A program made the position numbers and the translations under genes. The notes beneath the pieces were generated by a model. It saw only the letters and a program-made list of their open reading frames with translations. It did no database searches and was not told where the DNA came from. A stretch of DNA of 64,000 nt from Paenibacillus sp. J23TS9. GTDB lineage: Bacteria > Bacillota > Bacilli > Paenibacillales > Paenibacillaceae. The stretch is from the NCBI RefSeq assembly GCF_018403225.1, contig NZ_BOSG01000003.1, positions 558,001 to 622,000 of the forward strand. Direction: 5' to 3'. Positions 53,101-61,655 of the stretch are shown here, piece after piece (position 1 is the first letter of the stretch; the number at the start of each line of letters is the position of its first letter).

Positions 53101-54687
53101 TCATACGTTGCTGCCTTCCTGTTTGACTGCTTTTTTACGGCGGATGGCACCCAGAATAAGCGCAGACACCAGAGTTAATACACTGAATACAAGCGCCGAC
53201 CAGAAAAGTCCGTTATAGCCCTGCTTCACGGTCACATGAAGAGCATTCAGCAGGACATTACGCACTCCTTCATCCGGAATACTGCGAAAGCCCTCGAGAA
53301 TACTGTGGTAATCACCGCTCCCTGCCGCGCCACCCTTCGGGCCATAATTTTGCATCGCGTCAGCCGGCACTTGAATGCCGCTCTCGGCGAAGCCTTGCTT
53401 AATATGGCTGCCCATGTTCATGAATGAACGTGCTAAGAAACCTGCAAATATCGTCGGCGCAATCGCCATGGCGATCTGACGGGATAACGAGCTGGTTGCC
53501 ACGGCGATCCCTTTATTCTTTTCACTTGCTCCCTCGGTGACCAGCACGTTCACAGGCGCGCCCAGCATGGAGCCAAAGCCGATCCCGACAAAAACACCTG
53601 CAATAATCATTTGCCATATATTTTGTACCCAGAGCGCAAACAACAGGAAGCCTATAATACCCAAACTGCTTGCCACTGCAATGGTCCATGTCGGTCCCTT
53701 TTTATCGACTAAAAATCCGCCACCCGCTGCGCCGATGCCCGCTGCAAGCGCCACAGGAGTAAACCAGTACCCGGCAACCGTGCTTGAGACATTCAAATAC
53801 TGCTCGACAAATCCCGGTATGAAAATAACAGATGCGAGAATCGCTCCCGAGAAAAATGCAATAAACAGCGTCCAACGGAAGGTGGATTGTTGCAGCAGAT
53901 TAACAGGTACGACAGGCTCTGTACCGGAATGCTGAAGCCGTCTCTCCATATCATAAAACATGACAAGCAGAACAACAGCCGCCAGGAAAAACACATAAAA
54001 TTTCCAGGAAAGAAGACTGTCTATCACATTCACGCCATCCAGATTCGTGAAGCTGTACATCAGGCTGAGCACACCAAGGATCAGAACTGAAATGCCGGTC
54101 CAGTCCATTTTCGCTCTGGTATGCTGCTGCTCTTCTTTAATGAAGCGGACGCCAAAGATCAGCAGGAGAACCGCAATCGGCACATTGATCAAAAACAGCC
54201 AGTGCCAGTTTCCCGTAGCCCCTAAAATAAAAGATCCAATATTCGGACCCAGCACCGACGCGATTCCATTCATGCCTCCGAGCATCCCCAGCGAGCGCCC
54301 ATGGCGTTCTCTCGGAAACGTCGACAGGACATATGAGCTGGCAATGATGAAAATACCGCCGCCGCCAAGTGCCTGAATAAGCCTCGCGATCAGGAAAAAT
54401 GTAAAATTCGGGCTAAGGGCCACCAGCAATGATCCGGTCCCAAATAAGATCACTTCAATCATAAACAGCCGCTTACGTCCGTAACGATCCGACATCTTAC
54501 CTGCGATCGGCACACTGACGGCAAGCCCAAGTGTATATAGCGTAATGGTCCAGGCGCCCCATGTCGGGCTCACGCCGAAGGAATAAATGAGAGTCGTCAG
54601 TGAAGAAGTAATAATACCGTTATCCAATGCGGCCATGAACACGCCAATTGCAAAAATAACGAGTGAAGCCTTCATATTTTTCTGCAC
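53101..54687 (-). CDS. MFS drug-efflux transporter, DHA2 type (14 helices)
   Basis: The GTG at 54687 with GGGAGG seven bases upstream gives a 528-residue product. Fourteen membrane helices can be counted; motif A (GKMSDRYGRKRLF) follows helix 2, and motif C-like GGMNGIASVLGPNIG occurs in helix 5, both typical of proton-coupled multidrug exporters (EmrB/QacA group). The substrate is unknown. There is no adjacent regulator gene. Confidence 0.88.
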   Translation of the reverse strand: MQKNMKASLVIFAIGVFMAALDNGIITSSLTTLIYSFGVSPTWGAWTITLYTLGLAVSVPIAGKMSDRYGRKRLFMIEVILFGTGSLLVALSPNFTFFLIARLIQALGGGGIFIIASSYVLSTFPRERHGRSLGMLGGMNGIASVLGPNIGSFILGATGNWHWLFLINVPIAVLLLIFGVRFIKEEQQHTRAKMDWTGISVLILGVLSLMYSFTNLDGVNVIDSLLSWKFYVFFLAAVVLLVMFYDMERRLQHSGTEPVVPVNLLQQSTFRWTLFIAFFSGAILASVIFIPGFVEQYLNVSSTVAGYWFTPVALAAGIGAAGGGFLVDKKGPTWTIAVASSLGIIGFLLFALWVQNIWQMIIAGVFVGIGFGSMLGAPVNVLVTEGASEKNKGIAVATSSLSRQIAMAIAPTIFAGFLARSFMNMGSHIKQGFAESGIQVPADAMQNYGPKGGAAGSGDYHSILEGFRSIPDEGVRNVLLNALHVTVKQGYNGLFWSALVFSVLTLVSALILGAIRRKKAVKQEGSNV

Positions 54688-54889
54688 AGGATATCCTCCC
54701 TTACACACGTATATTCAAGCTTAGATATGTGCTCCCTAAATCCCATTCTGTGAGGTTGTACGCCCTATTCTGTCATTGTTTATTCAGATCATTATATCTA
54801 ACCGGAGAATAACAGCAAAGAAAATGACCGTCAAGTCATTTTTTCTCAAAAATATATACCCATTTTGACATATCAACAATTAACAAAAA

Positions 54890-54925
54890 ACAGCCCCGTG
54901 ACCAGAACTCTGGCACAAGGCTGTT
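54890..54925 (-). terminator. terminator of the opp operon
   Basis: Long imperfect stem AACAGCC...GGCTGTT, with inner CCAGA/TCTGG, followed on the minus strand by TTTTTT; 63 bases after the oppF stop. Confidence 0.8.
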
Positions 54926-54987
54926 AAATGGCATTTCGTATTTAACTCAACGCTCAGGAGGACCCCAATCCGCCTGTGTAGCTTAAC

Positions 54988-55998
54988 TTATTTTGTTTGA
55001 AGCTTACTCAGGTCCGAGCCGCCTTCCACTCCAACCGGGAAGTGGCATGCAACCTGACGCCCTGGCAGAATCTCTTCCAGCTTCGGCTCTACCTGGCTGC
55101 ACTTTTCTTGAGCAAACGGACAGCGAGTATGGAAACGGCAGCCGGATGGCGGATTCGCCGGTGAAGGCACGTCTCCCTGCAGTACGATCCGGTTCCGTTT
55201 CTTGGTTGGGGATGGCTTCGGAATCGCCGAGAGCAATGCCGCCGTGTATGGATGCAGCGGATTCGCATACAGCGCCTCGGTTTCACCGACTTCAACCATC
55301 TTACCCAGATACATTACACCCACGCGGTCGGAAATATGACGAACCACATTCAGACCATGCGCGATAAACAGGAATGTTAGTCCCATTTCTTTTTGCAGCT
55401 TCATCAGCAGGTTGATAACCTGCGATTGTACCGATACGTCAAGTGCGGATACAGCTTCATCCGCTACAATGAATTTCGGTTTCAATGCAATGGCGCGTGC
55501 AATCCCGATCCGCTGGCGCTGACCACCGGAAAATTCATGCGGATACCGATTGCGGCGTGTTGGATCGAGACCTACCAGCTTCATCAGTTCCACAACGCGC
55601 TCATCAATTTCTTTTGCGGACATCTTCGTATGAATCTTGAGCGGTTCACCGATAACATCCTTGACTAGAAAACGCGGATTCAGCGAGCCGAACGGATCCT
55701 GGAAAATAATCTGCATATCTTCACGCATTTTGTTGAGTTCTCTGTGGCTCAATGCGTGAATATCACGTCCGTCAATTTTAACGGAACCTTCTGTTGCCCC
55801 TTGCAATCGAAGAATAACGCGTCCGAGCGTAGACTTGCCGCAGCCGGATTCTCCAACCAAACCGAAGGTTTCCCCCTCACGAATGGAGAGAGAGACATCA
55901 TCAACGGCTTTAACATTACCAACAACACGATTGAGCAGGCCTTTGTGGATAGGGAAATACTTTTTAATGTTGTTTACTTCAACTAAGTTCTTAGCCAT
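54988..55998 (-). CDS. oppF: oligopeptide ABC transporter ATPase OppF
   Basis: The 336-residue product has Walker [10 protein letters not shown], the signature [14 protein letters not shown], Walker [13 protein letters not shown], and the C-terminal cysteine cluster ([17 protein letters not shown]) that binds an iron-sulfur cluster in Opp/Dpp ATPases. The ATG overlaps the oppD stop by eight bases. Last gene of the operon. Confidence 0.92.
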   Translation of the reverse strand: MAKNLVEVNNIKKYFPIHKGLLNRVVGNVKAVDDVSLSIREGETFGLVGESGCGKSTLGRVILRLQGATEGSVKIDGRDIHALSHRELNKMREDMQIIFQDPFGSLNPRFLVKDVIGEPLKIHTKMSAKEIDERVVELMKLVGLDPTRRNRYPHEFSGGQRQRIGIARAIALKPKFIVADEAVSALDVSVQSQVINLLMKLQKEMGLTFLFIAHGLNVVRHISDRVGVMYLGKMVEVGETEALYANPLHPYTAALLSAIPKPSPTKKRNRIVLQGDVPSPANPPSGCRFHTRCPFAQEKCSQVEPKLEEILPGRQVACHFPVGVEGGSDLSKLQTK

Positions 55999-57013
55999 GG
56001 ATGCTTTCCCCTTTCCCTAAGGCAGCTGCTGCTTTCTCTTTATCTTCATACAACCAGCATTTCGTAAAATGCTCGCTGCCAATTTTGATATCTCCTGGCT
56101 CAACCTGACGGCATTTATCCATCACATGCGGGCACCGCGGATTAAAGCGGCAGCCTTGCGGAAGATTACCAAGCGCCGGAATCGTACCTTTAATGGTGTA
56201 CAATTCCCCGCCGCGTTCGCCTTCAAAGCCTGGAATGGACTGCAAGAGACCTACTGTATATGGATGAGAAGGGTTCGAGAAGATCTCTTCCACAGTTCCC
56301 TGCTCCACAATGGCTCCAGCGTACATAACGGCAATATGATCGGCCATTTCCGCAGCTACGCCCATATCATGGGTAATGAGCAGAATCGAAGTTCCGAGCT
56401 TTTCTTTCAAATCCTGAAGCAGTTCCAGAATTTGAGCCTGAACCGTAACGTCAAGCGCAGTCGTTGGCTCATCGGCAATGAGGAGCTCTGGTTTAGCCGC
56501 CAATGCGATCGCAATAACGACACGCTGACACATACCGCCAGACAGCTGGTTCGGATACTGCTTGGCCCGGATTTCAGGAGAAGGGATACCCACCATTCTC
56601 AGAAGCTCAACGGCTTCCTTCCACGCTTCATCCTTGTTCTTGTTCTGGTGAAGACTCAAGCTTTCAGCAATCTGGTCCCCAACCGTAAAGACGGGATTCA
56701 GTGCTGACATCGGATCCTGGAAAATCATCGAGATTTTATTCCCGCGGATTTCCTTCAGTTCCTCTTGCTTCTTGGCTGCCAGGTCTTGCCCCTTAAAGTT
56801 GATGTTGCCTTCTAAAATGACGCCACCAGCATAATCAATCAAACGCATAATCGAAAGGGAGGTTACGCTTTTACCACTGCCGGACTCGCCGACGAGGCAA
56901 AGCGTTTTCCCTTTTTCAATACTAATGGAGATACGGTCCGTTGCTTTCACAAAACCTTTATCCGTTAAGAAGCCAGTGGTTAGATTCCGGACTTCGAGAA
57001 GCTTTTCCGCCAT
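55991..57013 (-). CDS. oppD: oligopeptide ABC transporter ATPase OppD
   Basis: The 340-residue product has Walker [10 protein letters not shown], signature [16 protein letters not shown], Walker [15 protein letters not shown] and the C-terminal Cys cluster ([14 protein letters not shown]). It pairs with OppF to energise import. GGGGGAGG lies upstream of the ATG, which sits 34 bases inside the 3' end of oppC. Confidence 0.92.
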   Translation of the reverse strand: MAEKLLEVRNLTTGFLTDKGFVKATDRISISIEKGKTLCLVGESGSGKSVTSLSIMRLIDYAGGVILEGNINFKGQDLAAKKQEELKEIRGNKISMIFQDPMSALNPVFTVGDQIAESLSLHQNKNKDEAWKEAVELLRMVGIPSPEIRAKQYPNQLSGGMCQRVVIAIALAAKPELLIADEPTTALDVTVQAQILELLQDLKEKLGTSILLITHDMGVAAEMADHIAVMYAGAIVEQGTVEEIFSNPSHPYTVGLLQSIPGFEGERGGELYTIKGTIPALGNLPQGCRFNPRCPHVMDKCRQVEPGDIKIGSEHFTKCWLYEDKEKAAAALGKGESIHG

Positions 57014-57969
57014 TTAGCTAACCTCCCCCGGGAATTTTTCTGTCTTGGATCGAGGGCATCACGAATGCCATCGCCAATGAAGTTAACAGCAAGCACGACA
57101 ATCAGGATACAAAGACCCGGATAAACCGCCTGCATTGGATTGGTAAGCATGAACTCCTGCGAGTTGCTCAGCATGAGTCCCCAGCTTGTGGCAGGAGCCT
57201 GGATACCGAGTCCAAGGTAAGAAAGACCCGATTCCGATAAAATAGCGCCGCCTACCATCAATGTTGCATTGACAATAATCGGAAAGCTTGCATTACGCAT
57301 CAGATGCCTGAAGATGATGCCCCCGCTGGAAACACCGATTGCTTTGGCAGCTTCGACATACTGCATTTCGCGCAGCTGCAGGAAGTTGCCCCGTACGAGA
57401 CGGGCGACACCTGTCCAGCTGGTAAATGCCAAGATCATGATCATATACGATATCTTCGTACCGAAAATGGCCATAACGAGAATGTTCAGGAAAAGTGTTG
57501 GAATCGAGTTCATGACATCGACTATGCGCATGAAGATAGTATCGACCCATCCACCGAAGTAGCCGGAAACCGCCCCGATAATGGAGCCGATGATAACCGT
57601 GATCGCAGCGACCGAGAAACCGATGAACATGGAAATGCGACTGCTATAAACCAAGCGAGAGAAAATATCCCGCCCGACTTCGTCTGTACCCAAAAGATGA
57701 TTTCCTGTTCCTGGAGCCAGGTTGGCGATCATAAGGTCAATCCTGTCTGGCTTGTAAGGAGCTATCCAAGGCGCGAAAACTGCAACTAATATAAACAGAA
57801 ACAATACGACAAGGCCTGACATCGCAAAGCCATTTTTTCTGAATTTGGTCCACACTGTTTTCCATGGACCCGGTGGTTTGTCGCTCGGAGGAAGCGGAGT
57901 GTTCTCCGGCACCTGCGGTTCAACAGACTGCTGCACATTCGGTGCGGACATCGCGTTCATGTCACTCAT
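56980..57969 (-). CDS. oppC: oligopeptide ABC transporter permease OppC
   Basis: The 329-residue product has a polar N-terminal extension of about 40 residues, six membrane helices, and the ABC-permease EAA loop (YVEAAKAIGVSSGGIIFRHL). LGTDEVGRDIFSRLVY near residue 95 is typical of OppC/DppC. Its ATG overlaps the oppB stop (ATGA). Confidence 0.92.
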   Translation of the reverse strand: MSDMNAMSAPNVQQSVEPQVPENTPLPPSDKPPGPWKTVWTKFRKNGFAMSGLVVLFLFILVAVFAPWIAPYKPDRIDLMIANLAPGTGNHLLGTDEVGRDIFSRLVYSSRISMFIGFSVAAITVIIGSIIGAVSGYFGGWVDTIFMRIVDVMNSIPTLFLNILVMAIFGTKISYMIMILAFTSWTGVARLVRGNFLQLREMQYVEAAKAIGVSSGGIIFRHLMRNASFPIIVNATLMVGGAILSESGLSYLGLGIQAPATSWGLMLSNSQEFMLTNPMQAVYPGLCILIVVLAVNFIGDGIRDALDPRQKNSRGRLAKWRKSFSKSGI

Positions 57970-58937
57970 GCGGATTTTCCTCCCTTACGTCCAAGCTGTA
58001 CACGTGGATCGACAAGTTTATAAAGTATATCAGCGATCAGGTTGCCCAGTACAACCACTACGGCAGTAACCAGGGCAATTGCCATCAGCACAGAGTATTC
58101 TCTCGCTCTTGCCATATCAACAAACAGACGGCCCATGCCAGGCCAGTTAAATACACTTTCAGTTAATGTGGCACCTACGACAAGAGATGGCAATTCCATA
58201 CCTAACACTGTAATTATCGGAATTAGGGCATTACGTAATGCATGTCGGAAAATAACCTTGCGCTCAGGGACACCTTTCGCGCGCGCGGTACGAATATAAT
58301 CCTGTTCCAATACTTCGAGCATGCTGGAACGCGAATACTTTGAGTAAGCTGCGAGGTTGGCCAAGATAAGAACGGAACATGGCAGAATCAAATGGTACAA
58401 CAAATCGATAAAGTTGCCTTGCTTATCCATGGCATACATATCCGATAACGGAAGCCAGTTGAGCTGTAATGAAAATATCTGCTGCAAAATAATACCAAAC
58501 CAAAACGCCGGCATTGCAAACCCGACATACGAGACAAAGTTAGCCGTTTGATCAGAAATACCGTAAGGCTTCGTACTGTTATAAATCCCCCATGGAATTG
58601 CGATAATCATGGAGATTACCCAAGAAAAGGACATTAATACAAAGGTGTTTTTCATCGTCGGCCACAGAATATCCCCGACAGGAATATTGTTTTTGAATGT
58701 CTTGCCGAGATCGCCTGTTAACAGGTTTTTGATCCAAATCCAATACTGCTCTGGTACCGACTTATCAAGACCCAAGTTGTGCATCTGCACCTTGGCTGCT
58801 GCTGGTGACATACCAGGTGAGATCATCATCTGGGTAGGTCCGCCTGGAGCTGCATGAATCAGTCCGAAGGTTACCAGTGAAATCAAAAAAAGCACTAGTA
58901 TGGATTGCAGTATGCGGCGGATGAGATATTCAGTCAT
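57966..58937 (-). CDS. oppB: oligopeptide ABC transporter permease OppB
   Basis: The start at 58937 (MTEYLIRRILQSILVLFLIS) follows AGGAGG; the frame is open further upstream without signals. The 323-residue product has six membrane helices and the EAA loop (YIRTARAKGVPERKVIFRHA). Together with OppC it forms the channel for peptides. Confidence 0.92.
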   Translation of the reverse strand: MTEYLIRRILQSILVLFLISLVTFGLIHAAPGGPTQMMISPGMSPAAAKVQMHNLGLDKSVPEQYWIWIKNLLTGDLGKTFKNNIPVGDILWPTMKNTFVLMSFSWVISMIIAIPWGIYNSTKPYGISDQTANFVSYVGFAMPAFWFGIILQQIFSLQLNWLPLSDMYAMDKQGNFIDLLYHLILPCSVLILANLAAYSKYSRSSMLEVLEQDYIRTARAKGVPERKVIFRHALRNALIPIITVLGMELPSLVVGATLTESVFNWPGMGRLFVDMARAREYSVLMAIALVTAVVVVLGNLIADILYKLVDPRVQLGRKGGKSA

Positions 58938-59055
58938 AATTGATCCTCCTAACAAATTTACACACACCAAAACCGCGACTTCCATAAAACGCAAAAAAGG
59001 GAGAGGGGGTAGATTACTCCCCCTCCAGCACCCGTTTGTGCCCTATTTTACATTA

Positions 59056-60786
59056 TTACTTAGCGTCGCCCATCCACCATTTGATCACATGGAAGAACTC
59101 GCCATATGCCAAGTTCGAGATTGGAGCATCTTCTTCGTTAAACTTGATTTTCTTGCTGTGTGCTTGCGGTGTACCGTATTGATACAAGAAAATGTATGGA
59201 AGATCTGTAGAAATTTCAGTTGCGATTTCTTTGTAAACTTCTTTACGTTTTTCTTGGTCTACAACTTTAGTTCCTTCTTCCCACAACTTGTCAAGCTTAT
59301 CGTTTTTGTAGAAGACCATGTTTTGTCCTGTCGGAGCAAAGAACTTGGAACTGAACGTAGATTCTCCGTCCGGATCCGGGCTGTTCAGAGACCAGCCGAG
59401 CAGGATTGCGTTAAATTTACCAGGAGTCAGGTTTTGCTCATTCCATGCTGCGAAATCGATCGCTTTAGGAATCATTTCGATACCAACATCCTTGAAGTTT
59501 TGCTGCATTACCAACGAAACTTGTTCACGACGGCTGTTGCCCGAGTTATATTGCAACTCGAAGGAGAAGCGGTGTCCGTCTTTGACCAGAATGCCGTCAC
59601 TGCCGGCTTTCCATCCTTCTTCAGCAAGCAATTGCTTAGCTTTTTCCGGATCGAACTGGTAGTTTACTGCTGCGTCGCCTGGATCAGCCCAGGAATTAGG
59701 CATAAACGGAGCGTTCATCAGCTGTCCAACGCCCTTCAGAACGTTGTCGACCATACCTTGACGGTTGACGGCATAAGCCATCGCTTGTCTTGTTTTTTGG
59801 CCTTCCCAAGGAACGAATTTGTCCTTGAAGTTTTCTGGCTTACGGTTCAGACCTACGAACTCATATTGCGGTCCTGGCAGGGATGCAACATTGATGGAAT
59901 CAATTTTCTTAACTGCATCCAGCTGAGTTACAGGAACGCCGCTTACCAAGTCGATGTCGCCTTTGATCAGTGCTTGAACCTCTGTGTTTTGGTCAGCATA
60001 GATTTTGTAGACAACAGTTGAAATGTTTGGCTTAGGACCCCAGTAATCCGAATTTGCTTCGAATTTCAAATATTCTTTTTGTTTCCATTCCGTCCATTTC
60101 CATGGTCCGCTTGTAACGGTTTTTGCAGGATCTGTTCCGTATGGATTTTTTTGCATTTCCGTAACTTTAATATCTTTGAGCACATGTTGCGGTGCAATTT
60201 CCGCAGCAAGGCTGTATTTGAATGGAGCATATACTTGCTTCATGGTAATTTTCAGGTTTTGAGCGTCTACAGCTTCGATTTTTGATACTTTGTCAAAGTT
60301 GGAGATTGCTGGTGAACCCGTTTCTGGATTCATGATTGTTTCAAGCGTAAATTTCACGTCGTCAGCTGTAATTGGCTGTCCGTCGCTCCATTTCAGATTG
60401 TCCTTCAGCTTAACTTCGTAAGTGAGGCCATCTTCAGAGATTTTCATAGGCTCAGCGGCCAGGGACCAAGGCTCAGCTACGACATTTCCTTCTTTGTCAT
60501 AGTCGAACAATTTTGCATAGAGGAACTGCTCAGCATCACCGGAAGCCGTATCCTGTACGAAGATCGGGTTCACGCTAACGATGTCGGAGAAAGTACCTAC
60601 TGTCAGTGTTCCACCTTGTGTAGGCTCTCCACTTTCAGCCGGCTTGTCATCCGTTTTTGCCGCTTCTTCTTTCTTAGGCTCGTCCTTCGGAGCATCTACA
60701 GTTTTGGAATCGCCGCAACCTACGAAAAGAGCACTGACAACAGACAATGATACCATCAAAGACAACCATTTTTTCTTACTTGCCAT
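59056..60786 (-). CDS. oppA: oligopeptide-binding lipoprotein OppA
   Basis: The 576-residue product has a lipoprotein signal with lipobox LFVGC (Cys24), an acidic Lys/Asp-rich linker (25-55) and a family 5 solute-binding domain (YEVKLKDNLKWSDGQPITAD, AMAYAVNRQGMVDNVLKGVG, and LLGWSLNSPDPDG). It captures peptides outside the membrane. First gene of the operon, with a GGGAGGAA site. Binding preference (di- or oligopeptides, nickel) cannot be told from this sequence alone. Confidence 0.9.
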   Translation of the reverse strand: MASKKKWLSLMVSLSVVSALFVGCGDSKTVDAPKDEPKKEEAAKTDDKPAESGEPTQGGTLTVGTFSDIVSVNPIFVQDTASGDAEQFLYAKLFDYDKEGNVVAEPWSLAAEPMKISEDGLTYEVKLKDNLKWSDGQPITADDVKFTLETIMNPETGSPAISNFDKVSKIEAVDAQNLKITMKQVYAPFKYSLAAEIAPQHVLKDIKVTEMQKNPYGTDPAKTVTSGPWKWTEWKQKEYLKFEANSDYWGPKPNISTVVYKIYADQNTEVQALIKGDIDLVSGVPVTQLDAVKKIDSINVASLPGPQYEFVGLNRKPENFKDKFVPWEGQKTRQAMAYAVNRQGMVDNVLKGVGQLMNAPFMPNSWADPGDAAVNYQFDPEKAKQLLAEEGWKAGSDGILVKDGHRFSFELQYNSGNSRREQVSLVMQQNFKDVGIEMIPKAIDFAAWNEQNLTPGKFNAILLGWSLNSPDPDGESTFSSKFFAPTGQNMVFYKNDKLDKLWEEGTKVVDQEKRKEVYKEIATEISTDLPYIFLYQYGTPQAHSKKIKFNEEDAPISNLAYGEFFHVIKWWMGDAK

Positions 60787-61417
60787 TTACCATATTCCTC
60801 CCCTTTGAAAATAAAAATGATGGATACCTGCAGTAACTGCAGTGAGCATCCCAAGACCTTTCTAATAGTTCAAACGAAACATGTCCGTCTGGCTATTAGG
60901 GACTTTTACACCTGTGTTGAATTCGTTCTACAGACCCCCGAATTACGTTTGAAACAATTCCCCCTCTTGTATTCAACGACGTAAAAACAAGACGACGGCA
61001 ACAGGTGAAACAATATATTAAAATTTAATATATCCAAATGTTAGGAGATACTTTTTCCGAAAATGTCCATTTCAGATTAGGCTGAAAATGTGAACAATCC
61101 GGACAAATTTACGCGGACCTAATAACGCAATAAAGCATTAATGCTTTAAATGACCATCGGTCAATTGAAATCAGCAAGAATGACAATAGATCGTACTGGT
61201 TAAAAATTCCTATATAAATTTAATGTAAATGATACGTGTAAATTTATATCACGTCAATATTTTTTTTGGGCACTTTGGATTAATTTTTTTTAATGTTCAA
61301 AATCTAGCGCCAGTACAGGGTTTATCGTGAAAAAGGATACCATTTCATGTCGAATTTTAATGTTAAAAGCAGAGGATGCCTGAACGAGAAATGGTCGTTT
61401 GGAAGTGACAGTAAAAA

Positions 61418-61432
61418 TGTAAACCGCTTACA
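61418..61432. promoter_or_regulatory. cre-like palindrome
   Basis: TGTAAACCGCTTACA is a perfect dyad with five-base arms and resembles CcpA sites (TGWAANCGNTNWCA), but with an extra base in the centre. It lies about 630 bases upstream of oppA and 220 bases downstream of the mannosidase stop, so the target gene is uncertain. Confidence 0.35.
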
Positions 61433-61602
61433 TCGTAAAACTATTGTTTTTGGTGTAAGGTTACCTAACACAATTGGAATTAATATAATACGGTTAAATT
61501 TACTGGAAACGAATTCATCTGTCAATGAAAAAAATTATGTAATGCATTATTTATTATTCGGTTAAATACTACAAATTCCTTTATGGAATTATTTAATAAT
61601 TT

Positions 61603-61636
61603 GGGGAAAGGAGACTTCTTAAGTCCCCTTTTCCCC
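61603..61636 (-). terminator. terminator of the alpha-mannosidase gene
   Basis: Long stem GGGGAAAGGAGACTT/AAGTCCCCTTTTCCCC with one mismatch and a three-base loop, 20 bases after the stop at 61656; A/T-rich on both sides. Confidence 0.75.
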
Positions 61637-61655
61637 ACTTTAAGCTACCTCATGA

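Larger units (their letters stand above)
60787..61655. other. long AT-rich intergenic region upstream of oppA
   Basis: About 870 bases without a supported gene. It includes a small hairpin (CTGCAGT/ACTGCAG, 60822-60836) in the oppA leader and a palindromic TGTAAACCGCTTACA (61418-61432) that fits a catabolite-response element imperfectly. The alpha-mannosidase terminator lies at its right end. AT-rich tracts suggest a strong, regulated promoter. Confidence 0.45.
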